A stretch of 13,236 bases of DNA from Eubacterium sp. (GTDB lineage: Bacteria > Bacillota > Clostridia > Lachnospirales > Lachnospiraceae). The notes under the pieces are model-generated. The model ran no database searches. It was not told the DNA's origin and worked only from the letters and a program-made list of their open reading frames with translations. Positions 1-8,247 of this stretch are shown here, in pieces. Position 1 is the stretch's first letter; every line of letters starts with the position of its first letter. A program made the position numbers and the translations under genes. Location of the stretch: the NCBI GenBank assembly GCA_003486385.1, contig DNFT01000117.1, forward strand, positions 1 through 13,236, read 5' to 3'.

Positions 1-111
1 CTTGACAAGGGGTACACTTTAAATAACGGTCTTACAGCCGCACAGATATCGAAGCTCACCGACAAGAACGAGGAATATGTAAAAGAGATTATAGCTTGCG
101 AAGAAAAATAA
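1..111 (+). CDS. C-terminal tail of an unidentified protein (possibly Rpn/PD-(D/E)XK nuclease family)
   Basis: The frame is open from the first base to a TAA at 109-111 and gives 36 residues; the start lies outside the window. The peptide is hydrophilic. Its core, GLTAAQISKLTDKNEEYVKE, resembles the short 'IaeiTGLSxEEI' helix pair that ends many Rpn-family (recombination-promoting nuclease / putative transposase) proteins, where a helix-turn-helix-like tail follows the nuclease domain. That is recognition of a loose pattern only; no catalytic residues are in view. It is followed after about 54 bases by a strong hairpin with a T-run, so it probably ends a transcription unit separate from carA. 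Confidence 0.5.
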   Translation, partial: LDKGYTLNNGLTAAQISKLTDKNEEYVKEIIACEEK

Positions 112-119
112 ATTTGTGC

Positions 120-148
120 TTGCAATGAGCATGACTTTGTGGTAAACT
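120..148 (+). promoter_or_regulatory. Candidate promoter upstream of the carA leader
   Basis: TTGCAA (120-125) and TAAACT (143-148) are separated by 17 bases; each box matches the sigma-A consensus at four of six positions. If used, transcription would begin just before the hairpin at 165-227, which would make that hairpin an attenuator in the carA leader rather than only the terminator of the upstream gene. The match is modest, and AT-rich sequence at 250-285 could also supply a promoter. Confidence 0.25.
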
Positions 149-164
149 TTTGTCAACTTAGAGG

Positions 165-227
165 AAAAGACACAAGGAGATATCCGGGCAGTAAGGATAT
201 AACCTCCGTATAGCTGTCTTTTTTTTT
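165..227 (+). terminator. Long hairpin with nine-T run (terminator or attenuator)
   Basis: AAAAGACA (165-172) pairs with TGTCTTTT (215-222), GGAG (176-179) with CTCC (204-207), and ATATCC (180-185) with GGATAT (195-200), around the loop GGGCAGTAA. The outer stem runs straight into a T-run (219-227). This is a convincing intrinsic terminator. It lies 54 bases after the upstream stop codon and about 135 bases before carA, so it can either end the upstream gene or act as an attenuator for carAB. The loop does not match the PyrR binding-loop consensus as I know it, so no specific regulator is proposed. Confidence 0.65.
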
Positions 228-296
228 GAGAAAATTTAGGGAATAATGCATTTTTATACAGGCAATACATCAAATATACATTATTACTGAATTTTT

Positions 297-314
297 ATGC
301 AGAGAAATCTGCAT
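297..314 (+). promoter_or_regulatory. GNRA-capped hairpin in the carA 5' region
   Basis: ATGCAGA (297-303) and TCTGCAT (308-314) form a perfect seven-pair stem closed by the tetraloop GAAA, 48 bases before the carA start codon. There is no T-run, so it is not a terminator. It could stabilise the mRNA 5' end or be part of a regulatory leader. The function is unknown; the pairing itself is exact. Confidence 0.4.
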
Positions 315-362
315 GCTTAGAAACAGCTTAAAGTACAGATGGAAAGGATTAATGGTGGTATA

Positions 363-1436
363 ATGAAAGCTTTTCTGATTCTTGAGGACGGAAATGTATT
401 TGAGGGAACCAGTATCGGTTCTGCGAGAGAAGTCATCAGCGAGATAGTTTTTAATACCTCAATGACCGGATATTTGGAGGTGCTGACTGACCCTTCTTAT
501 GCCGGACAGGCGGTAGTAATGACATATCCTTTGATTGGTAATTATGGAATATGTCATGCAGATATGGAGTCCGGGAGACCATGGCCGGACGGATTTATTG
601 TCAGGGAGTTATCGAGAATCCCTAGTAATTTCAGAAGTGAAGATACCATCCAGAATTTCCTTGAAGTTAATGATATCCCCGGTATTTCAGGTATTGATAC
701 CAGAGCTCTTACTAAAATCCTCCGTGAAAAGGGTACCATGAACGGCATGATAACCACAAATGAAAATTATCAGCTTGATGAGGTTATTCCTAAGATTAAG
801 GAATACCGCACGGGAAATGTTGTCGACAAGGTCACCTGTGCCGAGAAGTATGTGCTTGACGGAGATGGTTATAAGGTTGCACTTATGGATTTTGGTGCTA
901 AGAGAAATATTGCAAGAAGCCTTAATAAGAGAGGCTGCAAGGTTACGGTATATCCTGCGAGAACCACGGCACAAGAGATACTTGCCGACAATCCTGACGG
1001 AATTATGCTTTCAAACGGTCCCGGAGACCCGAAGGACTGCGGAACGATAATCGATGAAGTCCGTAAGCTCTATGAGTCCGGAGTTCCTATTTTTGCAATC
1101 TGTCTCGGACATCAGCTCATGGCACTTGCGACAGGAGCGGATACACATAAGATGAAGTACGGACACAGAGGGGCAAATCATCCGGTTAAGGATTTAAAGA
1201 CTGGAAAGGTATACATTTCCAGCCAGAACCACGGATATGTTGTCGATGAAAAGACGATTTCCGCTGACCTTGCGGTTCCGAGCTTCTGCAATGTAAATGA
1301 CGGTACGAACGAAGGACTTTCATATATTAAGAAGAACGTGTATACAGTCCAGTTCCACCCGGAGGCATGTGCAGGTCCTCTTGATACAGGATTTCTTTTT
1401 GACAGATTCATAGAGATGATGGGAGGTGCAAGATAA
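363..1436 (+). CDS. carA: Carbamoyl-phosphate synthase small subunit (glutaminase)
   Basis: This is the class I glutamine amidotransferase subunit that hydrolyses glutamine and passes ammonia through a tunnel to CarB for carbamoyl phosphate, the shared precursor of pyrimidines and arginine. The product is 357 residues, normal for clostridial CarA and a little shorter than the 382 of E. coli. Residues 1-130 are the CarA-specific N-terminal domain, with the GYLEVLTDPSYAGQ and TYPLIGNYG blocks. The amidotransferase domain follows, with SNGPGDP, the nucleophile Cys247 in CLGHQ, and the His332/Glu334 pair in QFHPEA. I chose ATG 363 because the family begins MKAFLILEDG and the purine-rich GGAAAGGA lies upstream. 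An in-frame ATG at 339 adds eight residues but has no clear ribosome site. The TAA shares one base with the carB start, so the two are translationally coupled. Confidence 0.97.
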   Translation: MKAFLILEDGNVFEGTSIGSAREVISEIVFNTSMTGYLEVLTDPSYAGQAVVMTYPLIGNYGICHADMESGRPWPDGFIVRELSRIPSNFRSEDTIQNFLEVNDIPGISGIDTRALTKILREKGTMNGMITTNENYQLDEVIPKIKEYRTGNVVDKVTCAEKYVLDGDGYKVALMDFGAKRNIARSLNKRGCKVTVYPARTTAQEILADNPDGIMLSNGPGDPKDCGTIIDEVRKLYESGVPIFAICLGHQLMALATGADTHKMKYGHRGANHPVKDLKTGKVYISSQNHGYVVDEKTISADLAVPSFCNVNDGTNEGLSYIKKNVYTVQFHPEACAGPLDTGFLFDRFIEMMGGAR

Positions 1437-4400
1437 TGCCTAAGAATAAGGATATTAAAAAAGTATTGGTTATCGGTTCAGGTCCTATTGTAATCGGACA
1501 GGCCGCTGAGTTTGATTATGCGGGAACACAGGCATGCCGTTCTCTCAAGGAGGAGGGCATTGAGGTAGTACTTGTAAACTCCAACCCGGCTACGATTATG
1601 ACAGATAAGGATATCGCTGATGAGGTGTATATCGAGCCTCTCACAATAAAGTCTCTTGAACAGATTATCATAAAGGAGAAGCCGGACAGCATTCTTCCTA
1701 CACTCGGAGGTCAGGCTGGTCTTAACCTTGCGATGGAGATTGCAGAGACAGGCTTCCTTGAGGAGCACAATGTAAAGCTCATCGGTACAACAGCACTCAC
1801 AATCAAGAAGGCGGAGGACAGACTTGAATTCAAGACTACAATGGAGAAGATTGGTGAGCCTTGCGCGCCTTCACTTGTTGTTGAGAATGTTGAGGATGGT
1901 ATTGAATTTACGAATAAAATCGGTTATCCGGTTGTCCTTCGTCCTGCTTACACACTCGGAGGAAGCGGCGGCGGTATCGCCAAGAATGAGGAGGAGTTAG
2001 TCGAGATTCTCTCTAACGGTCTTCGTCTTTCAAGAGTTGGACAGGTGCTTGTAGAGAGATGTATCGCAGGCTGGAAGGAAATCGAGTACGAGGTTATGCG
2101 TGACAGCGCCGGCAACTGCATCACGGTATGTAACATGGAGAACTTAGACCCTGTCGGAGTCCACACCGGAGACAGTATCGTTGTCGCACCTAGCCAGACA
2201 CTTTCGGATAAAGAGTATCAGATGCTCCGTTCATCTGCGCTCAACATTATAAATGAGCTTCAGATTACAGGCGGATGTAATGTTCAGTTCGCACTTCATC
2301 CTACAAGCTTTGAGTACTGTGTAATCGAGGTTAATCCAAGAGTAAGCCGTTCATCCGCACTTGCCTCCAAGGCAACAGGTTATCCTATCGCCAAGGTTGC
2401 GGCTAAGATTGCACTTGGATATACACTTGATGAGATTAAGAACGCAATTACGGGAAAGACTTACGCAAGCTTCGAGCCTGCGCTTGACTACTGCGTAGTT
2501 AAGATTCCGAGACTTCCTTTTGATAAATTTATCCACGCTTCAAGAAAGCTCACAACACAGATGAAGGCAACCGGTGAGGTAATGAGTATCTGCACTAACT
2601 TTGAGGGTGCACTTATGAAGGCTATCCGTTCACTTGAGCAGCATGTGGACTGCCTTATGAATGAGGATTATTCCGGATATTCAGACGAAGAGATTACCGA
2701 GATGTTAAACAGAGTAGATGACAGAAGAATCTACGTTATTGCGGAGGCGATAAGAAGAGGCGTTACCTACGAGACAATCCATGATATAACCAAGATTGAT
2801 GTATGGTTTATAGATAAGCTTGCAATTCTTGTTGAGATGGAGAATGCCCTTAAGACACAGCCGCTTACCAAGGAGCTTCTTTTAGAGGCTAAGAGAATAG
2901 AGTTCCCTGACAATGTAATCGCAAAGCTTACCGGAAGGACCGCAAAAGATATCAAGGCACTCAGAAATGAGTATGGCATCCATGCGGCATTCAAGATGGT
3001 TGATACCTGTGCGGCAGAGTTCGAGGCGACGACACCTTACTATTATTCATGCTTTAAGAGTGAGAATGAGGTCATAAAGACACATCCTGATAAGAAGGTT
3101 CTTGTACTTGGTTCAGGTCCTATCAGAATTGGTCAGGGTATTGAGTTTGATTACTGCTCGGTTCACAGTACATGGGCATTCAAGCAGGAAGGCTATGAGA
3201 CAATCATTGTAAATAACAACCCTGAGACTGTAAGTACGGACTTCGATATTGCGGACAAGCTTTACTTTGAGCCGCTCACACCGGAGGATGTTGAGAATAT
3301 CGTTGAGCTGGAGAAGCCGGACGGAGCTGTAGTCCAGTTCGGTGGACAGACGGCGATTAAGCTCACCAAGAGCCTTATGGAGATGGGAGTTCCTATTCTC
3401 GGAACAAGTGCCGAGGACGTTGACGCTGCCGAGGACAGAGAGCTTTTTGACGAGATTCTTGAAAAGTGTGCTATTCCAAGACCGAAGGGACACACAGTAT
3501 TTACCGTTGATGAGGCATTAAATGCTGCTCATGAGCTTGGTTATCCTGTACTTGTAAGACCTTCCTATGTACTTGGCGGACAGGGAATGCAGATTGCGGT
3601 ATCGGATGATGATGTGGTTGAATTTATGAATATCATCAACAGACAGGTTCAGGAGCATCCTGTACTTGTAGATAAGTATATTGTCGGAAAGGAAATAGAG
3701 GTCGATGCCGTATGTGATGGCGAGGACATCCTTATTCCGGGTATAATGGAGCATATCGAGAGAGCGGGTATCCACTCAGGAGACTCTATTTCGGTATATC
3801 CTGCACAGAGCCTTAACGACAAGGTTATCGCAACGCTTGAGGATTACACAGGCAAGCTTGCAAGAGCCCTTCATGTAAAGGGACTTATCAATATTCAGTT
3901 TATCGTAAGCCATGATGATGTGTATGTAATCGAGGTAAACCCTCGTTCATCAAGAACTGTTCCGTATATCAGCAAGGTTACGGGAATTCCTATTGTTAAG
4001 CTCGCAACCCGCGTAATAACAGGTCACACAATAAAGAGCATGGGTTACACACCGGGACTTCAGGCTAAGGCAGATTACATCGCAATTAAGATGCCTGTAT
4101 TCTCATTTGAAAAAATCAGAGGCGCTGACATAAGCCTCGGACCTGAGATGAAGTCAACAGGTGAGTGTCTTGGTATTGCTAAGCAGTTCAATGAGGCTCT
4201 TTACAAGGCATTCCAGGGTGCCGGGGTTAATCTTCCGAAGCACAAACAGATTATCATTACCGTCAAGGATGAGGATAAGCCGGATGTTGTTGACATAGCA
4301 CAGCGTTTTGAGAAGCTCGGCTACAAGATATATGCAACTCTCGGAACAGCCAAGTATCTGAACGAGAGAGGCGTAAATGCAATCAAGGTCAACAAGCTTG

Positions 4401-4642
4401 AGCAGGAGGCACCGACACTTCTCGACCTCATTCTTGAGCACAAGATCGACATTGTAATAGACAGCCCGTCTAACGGTATTGAGCACAGCGGTGACGGCTT
4501 CTTAATCCGCCGTCATGCAATCGAGACAGGTGTCAATGTTCTCACATCACTTGATACAGCTCATGCGCTTATCACAAGCCTTGAGGTTCAGGATAAGCAG
4601 CACATGACTCCTATAGATATTGCGACTATCGGAAACAGATAA
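1436..4642 (+). CDS. carB: Carbamoyl-phosphate synthase large subunit, carA-linked copy
   Basis: The protein is 1068 residues, full length (E. coli CarB 1073). It uses bicarbonate, two ATP and ammonia from CarA to make carbamoyl phosphate. The two homologous synthetase halves are both intact. Half one opens with VLVIGSGPIVIGQ and carries Glu298/Asn300 in EVNPR. Half two opens with VLVLGSGPIRIGQ and carries Glu833/Asn835 in EVNPR, with the HSGDS ornithine-region motif conserved. The C-terminal methylglyoxal-synthase-like allosteric domain (about 935-1068) is divergent. Aligned by eye to E. coli, Thr968, Thr971 and Lys987 match Thr974, Thr977 and Lys993, but Asn1015 becomes Asp1009 and the usual EGRP block reads EQEAP. 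The start ATG overlaps the carA stop (TAATG) behind GGGAGGTG. This copy with carA forms a complete enzyme. Confidence 0.97.
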   Translation: MPKNKDIKKVLVIGSGPIVIGQAAEFDYAGTQACRSLKEEGIEVVLVNSNPATIMTDKDIADEVYIEPLTIKSLEQIIIKEKPDSILPTLGGQAGLNLAMEIAETGFLEEHNVKLIGTTALTIKKAEDRLEFKTTMEKIGEPCAPSLVVENVEDGIEFTNKIGYPVVLRPAYTLGGSGGGIAKNEEELVEILSNGLRLSRVGQVLVERCIAGWKEIEYEVMRDSAGNCITVCNMENLDPVGVHTGDSIVVAPSQTLSDKEYQMLRSSALNIINELQITGGCNVQFALHPTSFEYCVIEVNPRVSRSSALASKATGYPIAKVAAKIALGYTLDEIKNAITGKTYASFEPALDYCVVKIPRLPFDKFIHASRKLTTQMKATGEVMSICTNFEGALMKAIRSLEQHVDCLMNEDYSGYSDEEITEMLNRVDDRRIYVIAEAIRRGVTYETIHDITKIDVWFIDKLAILVEMENALKTQPLTKELLLEAKRIEFPDNVIAKLTGRTAKDIKALRNEYGIHAAFKMVDTCAAEFEATTPYYYSCFKSENEVIKTHPDKKVLVLGSGPIRIGQGIEFDYCSVHSTWAFKQEGYETIIVNNNPETVSTDFDIADKLYFEPLTPEDVENIVELEKPDGAVVQFGGQTAIKLTKSLMEMGVPILGTSAEDVDAAEDRELFDEILEKCAIPRPKGHTVFTVDEALNAAHELGYPVLVRPSYVLGGQGMQIAVSDDDVVEFMNIINRQVQEHPVLVDKYIVGKEIEVDAVCDGEDILIPGIMEHIERAGIHSGDSISVYPAQSLNDKVIATLEDYTGKLARALHVKGLINIQFIVSHDDVYVIEVNPRSSRTVPYISKVTGIPIVKLATRVITGHTIKSMGYTPGLQAKADYIAIKMPVFSFEKIRGADISLGPEMKSTGECLGIAKQFNEALYKAFQGAGVNLPKHKQIIITVKDEDKPDVVDIAQRFEKLGYKIYATLGTAKYLNERGVNAIKVNKLEQEAPTLLDLILEHKIDIVIDSPSNGIEHSGDGFLIRRHAIETGVNVLTSLDTAHALITSLEVQDKQHMTPIDIATIGNR

Positions 4643-4675
4643 GCAATAACTGGTAACTGCTGGTTTGAAAATATA

Positions 4676-4782
4676 ATTCTGGTTTCCTATTACAGGGTAT
4701 AAAAATAAGAAGATATCATGGTCAAAAGTTCCAAAAGCCGTTCGTGCTAATACGATTAGGCTTTTGAACTTGGAACCAGAAT
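4676..4782. repeat. Large imperfect inverted repeat between the convergent carB genes
   Basis: Two nested pairs of arms are visible. ATTCTGGTTTCC (4676-4687) pairs with GGAACCAGAAT (4772-4782), allowing one bulged T. Inside it, AAGTTC-C-AAAAGCC (4726-4739) pairs with GGCTTTTGAACTT (4759-4771), with one bulged C and an inner TCGT/ACGA stem. About 38 bases sit unpaired on the left side between the two stems. The stems are not followed by a T-run; the separate terminator begins four bases downstream. It could be a decayed MITE or palindromic intergenic element, or an RNA stabiliser for either carB transcript. No coding potential is seen. Confidence 0.5.
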
Positions 4783-4785
4783 ATT

Positions 4786-4843
4786 AAAAGGACAATATCA
4801 TTCAGATTAAATTATCTTTTTTGAATGATATTGTCCTTTTTTT
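4786..4843. terminator. Perfect 19-bp stem terminator shared by the convergent carB genes
   Basis: AAAAGGACAATATCATTCA (4786-4804) is the exact reverse complement of 4822-4840, with a 17-base loop and T-run 4837-4843. It stops plus-strand carAB transcription. Read from the other strand, the stem is followed by only four Ts and then AATATTC, so termination of the second carB there is plausible but weaker. It lies 45 bases beyond the stop of the minus-strand carB. Confidence 0.85.
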
Positions 4844-4887
4844 GTTGTCTGTCTGACTATGCCTGCATTTAGGTGTTATTTTAAGCT

Positions 4888-7800
4888 TTATTTATCCGTG
4901 ATAAGGCTGTGGAGCTCCTGAAGCGACCTTACCTCAGACGAACCATTCTTTTTAACATAGGCTATTCCTTCAGCGGTTGCCTTTGCCGCAGCCATGGTTG
5001 TCATGTAAGGTATTCTTGCCTTGATGGCAGCCTTTCTTAAGTAGCTGTCATCGTGTACGCTTTCCTTGCCGACAGGGGAGTTGATTATCAAATCAATCTC
5101 GCCGTTAGTTATGGCATCGAGTATGTTAGGACGACCCTCGTAGAGCTTTTTAATCTTTGTGACAGGTAAACCAGCCTCGGCGATAAGGTCATAGGTTCCG
5201 CCTGTTGCGAGAACCTTGAAGCCATCGTTTACGAAGCTTCCTGCGACATCGACAACCTCCTCCTTATCCTTGCGGTTAACAGAGATGAGGACTGTTCCCT
5301 CAAGCGGAAGCTTGGAGGATACGCCTTCCTCTGCCTTGTAGAAGGCTTCACCATAGTGGGATGAAAGACCGAGCACCTCACCTGTAGAGCGCATCTCAGG
5401 TCCGAGTATCGGGTCGACCTCCGGGAACATATTGAATGGGAAGGCAGCTTCCTTCACACCATAGTATGGAATGTGTCTTTCCTTCATTGCCGGAATCGGA
5501 GATGGTCTTCCGGTAAGCTCGCTTGTGATGATATCCGTTGCAATAGGAACCATTCTTATATCGCAGACCTTTGAGACGAGAGGTACTGTACGGGAAGCTC
5601 TTGGGTTAGCCTCAAGCACATATACCTTTCCTTTTTCAATGGCATACTGCATGTTCATAAGACCCTTTACATGCATTTCCTCGGCAATTCTGCGTGTGTA
5701 TTCCTTGATAAGACGTACATTTTCCTCTGAAATGTGTACAGATGGAATGATGCAGGCTGAGTCTCCTGAGTGTACGCCGGCAAGCTCAATGTGCTCCATT
5801 ACTGCAGGAACGAAGGCATGTGTGCCATCGCTTATGGCATCGGACTCACACTCGAGGGCATTATTGAGGAAACGGTCAATGAGGATAGGGCGGTCAGGTG
5901 TTACACCGACAGCAGCCTTCATATAGTCGCTCATGCTCTCGTCATCATATACCACTTCCATTCCGCGTCCGCCAAGAACGTATGAAGGACGAACCATGAC
6001 AGGGTAGCCTATTTCATTGGCGATGCTGATGGCTTCATCCACGGTTGTCGCCATGCCTGATTCAGGCATAGGAATTTCAAGCTTATCCATCATGGCGCGG
6101 AATTGGTCTCTGTCCTCTGCAAGGTCGATTACGGCAGGTGAGGTTCCGAGAATTTTCACACCGTTTTTCTCAAGCGAAGCCGCAAGATTGAGAGGTGTCT
6201 GACCACCGAACTGTGCGATGACACCGAGAGGCTTCTCCTTGTTATATATGCTTAATACATCTTCAAGTGTAAGCGGCTCAAAGTAGAGCTTGTCCGAGGT
6301 ATCATAATCAGTCGATACAGTCTCAGGATTACAGTTTACAATAATTGTCTCAAATCCCAGTTTTTTGAGTGCGAGTGAGGCATGAACACAGCAGTAGTCA
6401 AATTCGATACCCTGACCTATTCTGTTAGGACCGCCGCCGAGAATCATGATTTTCCTGTTATTTGAAACAGGGTTCTTATCCTCGCCGTTGTAGGTCGAGT
6501 AGTAGTAGGCGTTGTTCTCGGTTCCTGATACATGCACACCTTCCCAGGCTTCATTAACGCCAAGGCTTGTACGTCTGCTGCGCACATCATCCTCGGAGAC
6601 ATCAAGAAGCAGGCTAAGATATTTGTCTGAGAAGCCATCCTTTTTTGCCTTGGTGAGAAGCTCATCCGATGGAAGTGAGCCCTTGAACTTGAGAAGCTCC
6701 TCCTCCTCGTCAACCAATTCCTTCATCTGTGATATGAAATAATGCTTAACCTTGGTAAGCTCATATATCTCATCCACCGTTGCACCTTTTCTGAGGGCCT
6801 CATACATGATAAAGTGACGCTCGCTCGAAGGTGTAACCAGCTTTTTCAATAACTCTTCCTTGGAGAGCGTGTCAAAATTCTTGACATGTCCAAGACCGTA
6901 TCTGCCGTTTTCAAGGCTGCGGATTGCCTTCTGGAAGGCTTCCTTATAGTTCTTGCCGATGCTCATGACCTCGCCGACAGCTCTCATCTGTGTTCCGAGC
7001 TTATCTTCCACACCCTTGAATTTTTCAAATGCCCAGCGTGCGAACTTGATAACCACATAGTCGCCGTCCGGGACATACTTATCAAGAGTGCCGTATTTTC
7101 CGCAAGGGATGTCACGCAGGGTAAGACCTGCCGCCAACATGGCTGAGACAAGCGCAATAGGGAAACCGGTTGCCTTGGAAGCAAGTGCTGAAGAACGTGA
7201 TGTACGTGGGTTAATTTCGATGACTATTATTCTGTCTGTTACAGGGTCATGTGCGAACTGTACATTGGTTCCGCCGATAACCTGAACCTTGTCAACAATC
7301 TTGTAGGCCTGCTCCTGCAGTCTCTTCTGGCAGTTTTCGGATATTGTGAGCATAGGGGCACAGCAGAAGGAGTCGCCTGTATGCACACCGAGCGGATCAA
7401 TGTTCTCAATAAAGCATACTGTAATCATATTGCCTTCGCTGTCGCGTACAACCTCAAGCTCAAGCTCCTCCCAGCCGAGAATGGACTCTTCCACAAGAAC
7501 CTGGCCGACTATACTTGCCTGAAGACCTCTTGCACATACGGTCTGAAGCTCCTCCCTGTTGTATACAAGTCCGCCGCCTGCACCGCCCATTGTATATGCA
7601 GGACGAAGGACAACCGGGTATCCGAGCCTGTCTGCTATGGCGAGTGCTTCATCGACAGAGTAGGCAACCTCGCTTCGTGCCATCTCAATGCCGAGGGAGT
7701 TCATTGTCTTTTTGAACTCAATGCGATCCTCACCGCGTTCGATGGCATCCACCTGTACACCGATAACCTTGACATTATATTTGTCAAGCACCCCTGCCTT

Positions 7801-8109
7801 GTATAATTCTGAGCAGAGATTAAGACCTGACTGACCGCCGAGATTCGGAAGCAGCGCGTCCGGGCGTTCCTTGGCGATAATCTGTTCAAGACGTTCAACA
7901 TTAAGAGGCTCAATGTAGGTGACATCTGCAGTCTCAGGGTCGGTCATGATTGTTGCAGGGTTAGAGTTTACAAGAACAATCTTATAACCTAGCTTTCTGA
8001 GTGCTTTACACGCCTGTGTTCCCGAGTAATCGAACTCACAGGCCTGACCTATCACAATAGGTCCTGAACCAATAATAAGTACCTTATCAATATCCTTAAG
8101 CTTTGGCAT
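4888..8109 (-). CDS. carB: Second carbamoyl-phosphate synthase large subunit, lacking a linked carA
   Basis: The product is 1073 residues, collinear with CarB along its whole length. Both synthetase halves are intact, opening with VLIIGSGPIVIGQ and IMILGGGPNRIGQ and carrying the asparagine motifs EINPR and EANPR plus HSGDS. The allosteric domain (about 938-1073) keeps the classical residues: Ser943, Thr969, Thr972, Lys988, an EGRP block and Asn1010, matching E. coli Ser948, Thr974, Thr977, Lys993 and Asn1015. It differs widely from the carA-linked CarB in both halves. Stretches such as LDKYVPDGDYVVIKFARW recall the subfamily I associate with Bacteroidetes, which hints at separate ancestry or transfer. 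The start ATG follows GGGAGGA by a good distance. No small subunit adjoins it, so it must share CarA, use a CarA encoded elsewhere, or use ammonia. It has its own promoter. Confidence 0.95.
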   Translation of the reverse strand: MPKLKDIDKVLIIGSGPIVIGQACEFDYSGTQACKALRKLGYKIVLVNSNPATIMTDPETADVTYIEPLNVERLEQIIAKERPDALLPNLGGQSGLNLCSELYKAGVLDKYNVKVIGVQVDAIERGEDRIEFKKTMNSLGIEMARSEVAYSVDEALAIADRLGYPVVLRPAYTMGGAGGGLVYNREELQTVCARGLQASIVGQVLVEESILGWEELELEVVRDSEGNMITVCFIENIDPLGVHTGDSFCCAPMLTISENCQKRLQEQAYKIVDKVQVIGGTNVQFAHDPVTDRIIVIEINPRTSRSSALASKATGFPIALVSAMLAAGLTLRDIPCGKYGTLDKYVPDGDYVVIKFARWAFEKFKGVEDKLGTQMRAVGEVMSIGKNYKEAFQKAIRSLENGRYGLGHVKNFDTLSKEELLKKLVTPSSERHFIMYEALRKGATVDEIYELTKVKHYFISQMKELVDEEEELLKFKGSLPSDELLTKAKKDGFSDKYLSLLLDVSEDDVRSRRTSLGVNEAWEGVHVSGTENNAYYYSTYNGEDKNPVSNNRKIMILGGGPNRIGQGIEFDYCCVHASLALKKLGFETIIVNCNPETVSTDYDTSDKLYFEPLTLEDVLSIYNKEKPLGVIAQFGGQTPLNLAASLEKNGVKILGTSPAVIDLAEDRDQFRAMMDKLEIPMPESGMATTVDEAISIANEIGYPVMVRPSYVLGGRGMEVVYDDESMSDYMKAAVGVTPDRPILIDRFLNNALECESDAISDGTHAFVPAVMEHIELAGVHSGDSACIIPSVHISEENVRLIKEYTRRIAEEMHVKGLMNMQYAIEKGKVYVLEANPRASRTVPLVSKVCDIRMVPIATDIITSELTGRPSPIPAMKERHIPYYGVKEAAFPFNMFPEVDPILGPEMRSTGEVLGLSSHYGEAFYKAEEGVSSKLPLEGTVLISVNRKDKEEVVDVAGSFVNDGFKVLATGGTYDLIAEAGLPVTKIKKLYEGRPNILDAITNGEIDLIINSPVGKESVHDDSYLRKAAIKARIPYMTTMAAAKATAEGIAYVKKNGSSEVRSLQELHSLITDK

Positions 8110-8138
8110 GATATTTCCTCCCTAAATTTAATAATTAC

Positions 8139-8167
8139 ATTATAAGATAAAGCAGCAAAGTAATAAA
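8139..8167 (-). promoter_or_regulatory. Promoter of the minus-strand carB, with A/T-rich upstream tract
   Basis: On the minus strand a perfect TATAAT (8144 down to 8139) lies about 30 bases before the start codon. A weak -35, TTTATT (8167-8162), sits 17 bases upstream of it. Beyond that, 8168-8200 is almost pure A/T in short runs, resembling an UP element. The predicted 5' leader is only about 20-25 bases and contains just the ribosome site (8114-8122), leaving no room for attenuation. Any control would therefore act at initiation. Confidence 0.55.
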
Positions 8168-8247
8168 GCTTAATTTTTAAAAAAAATAATTTTAATTGCT
8201 TACAGCTGGGGGAGGAAGCGCATATTTTTGCCATATCTGCTAAAATG

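Noticed and set aside
165..227. PyrR binding loop in the carA leader
   Set aside because: The loop GGGCAGTAA between ATCC and GGAT does not fit the compact CCnGnGAGG-type loop; the resemblance is only in flanking bases.
5471..7806. Long plus-strand ORFs opposite the second carB (for example 5471-5926 and 7249-7806)
   Set aside because: They lie antisense within a strongly conserved enzyme gene, lack ribosome sites and resemble no family.
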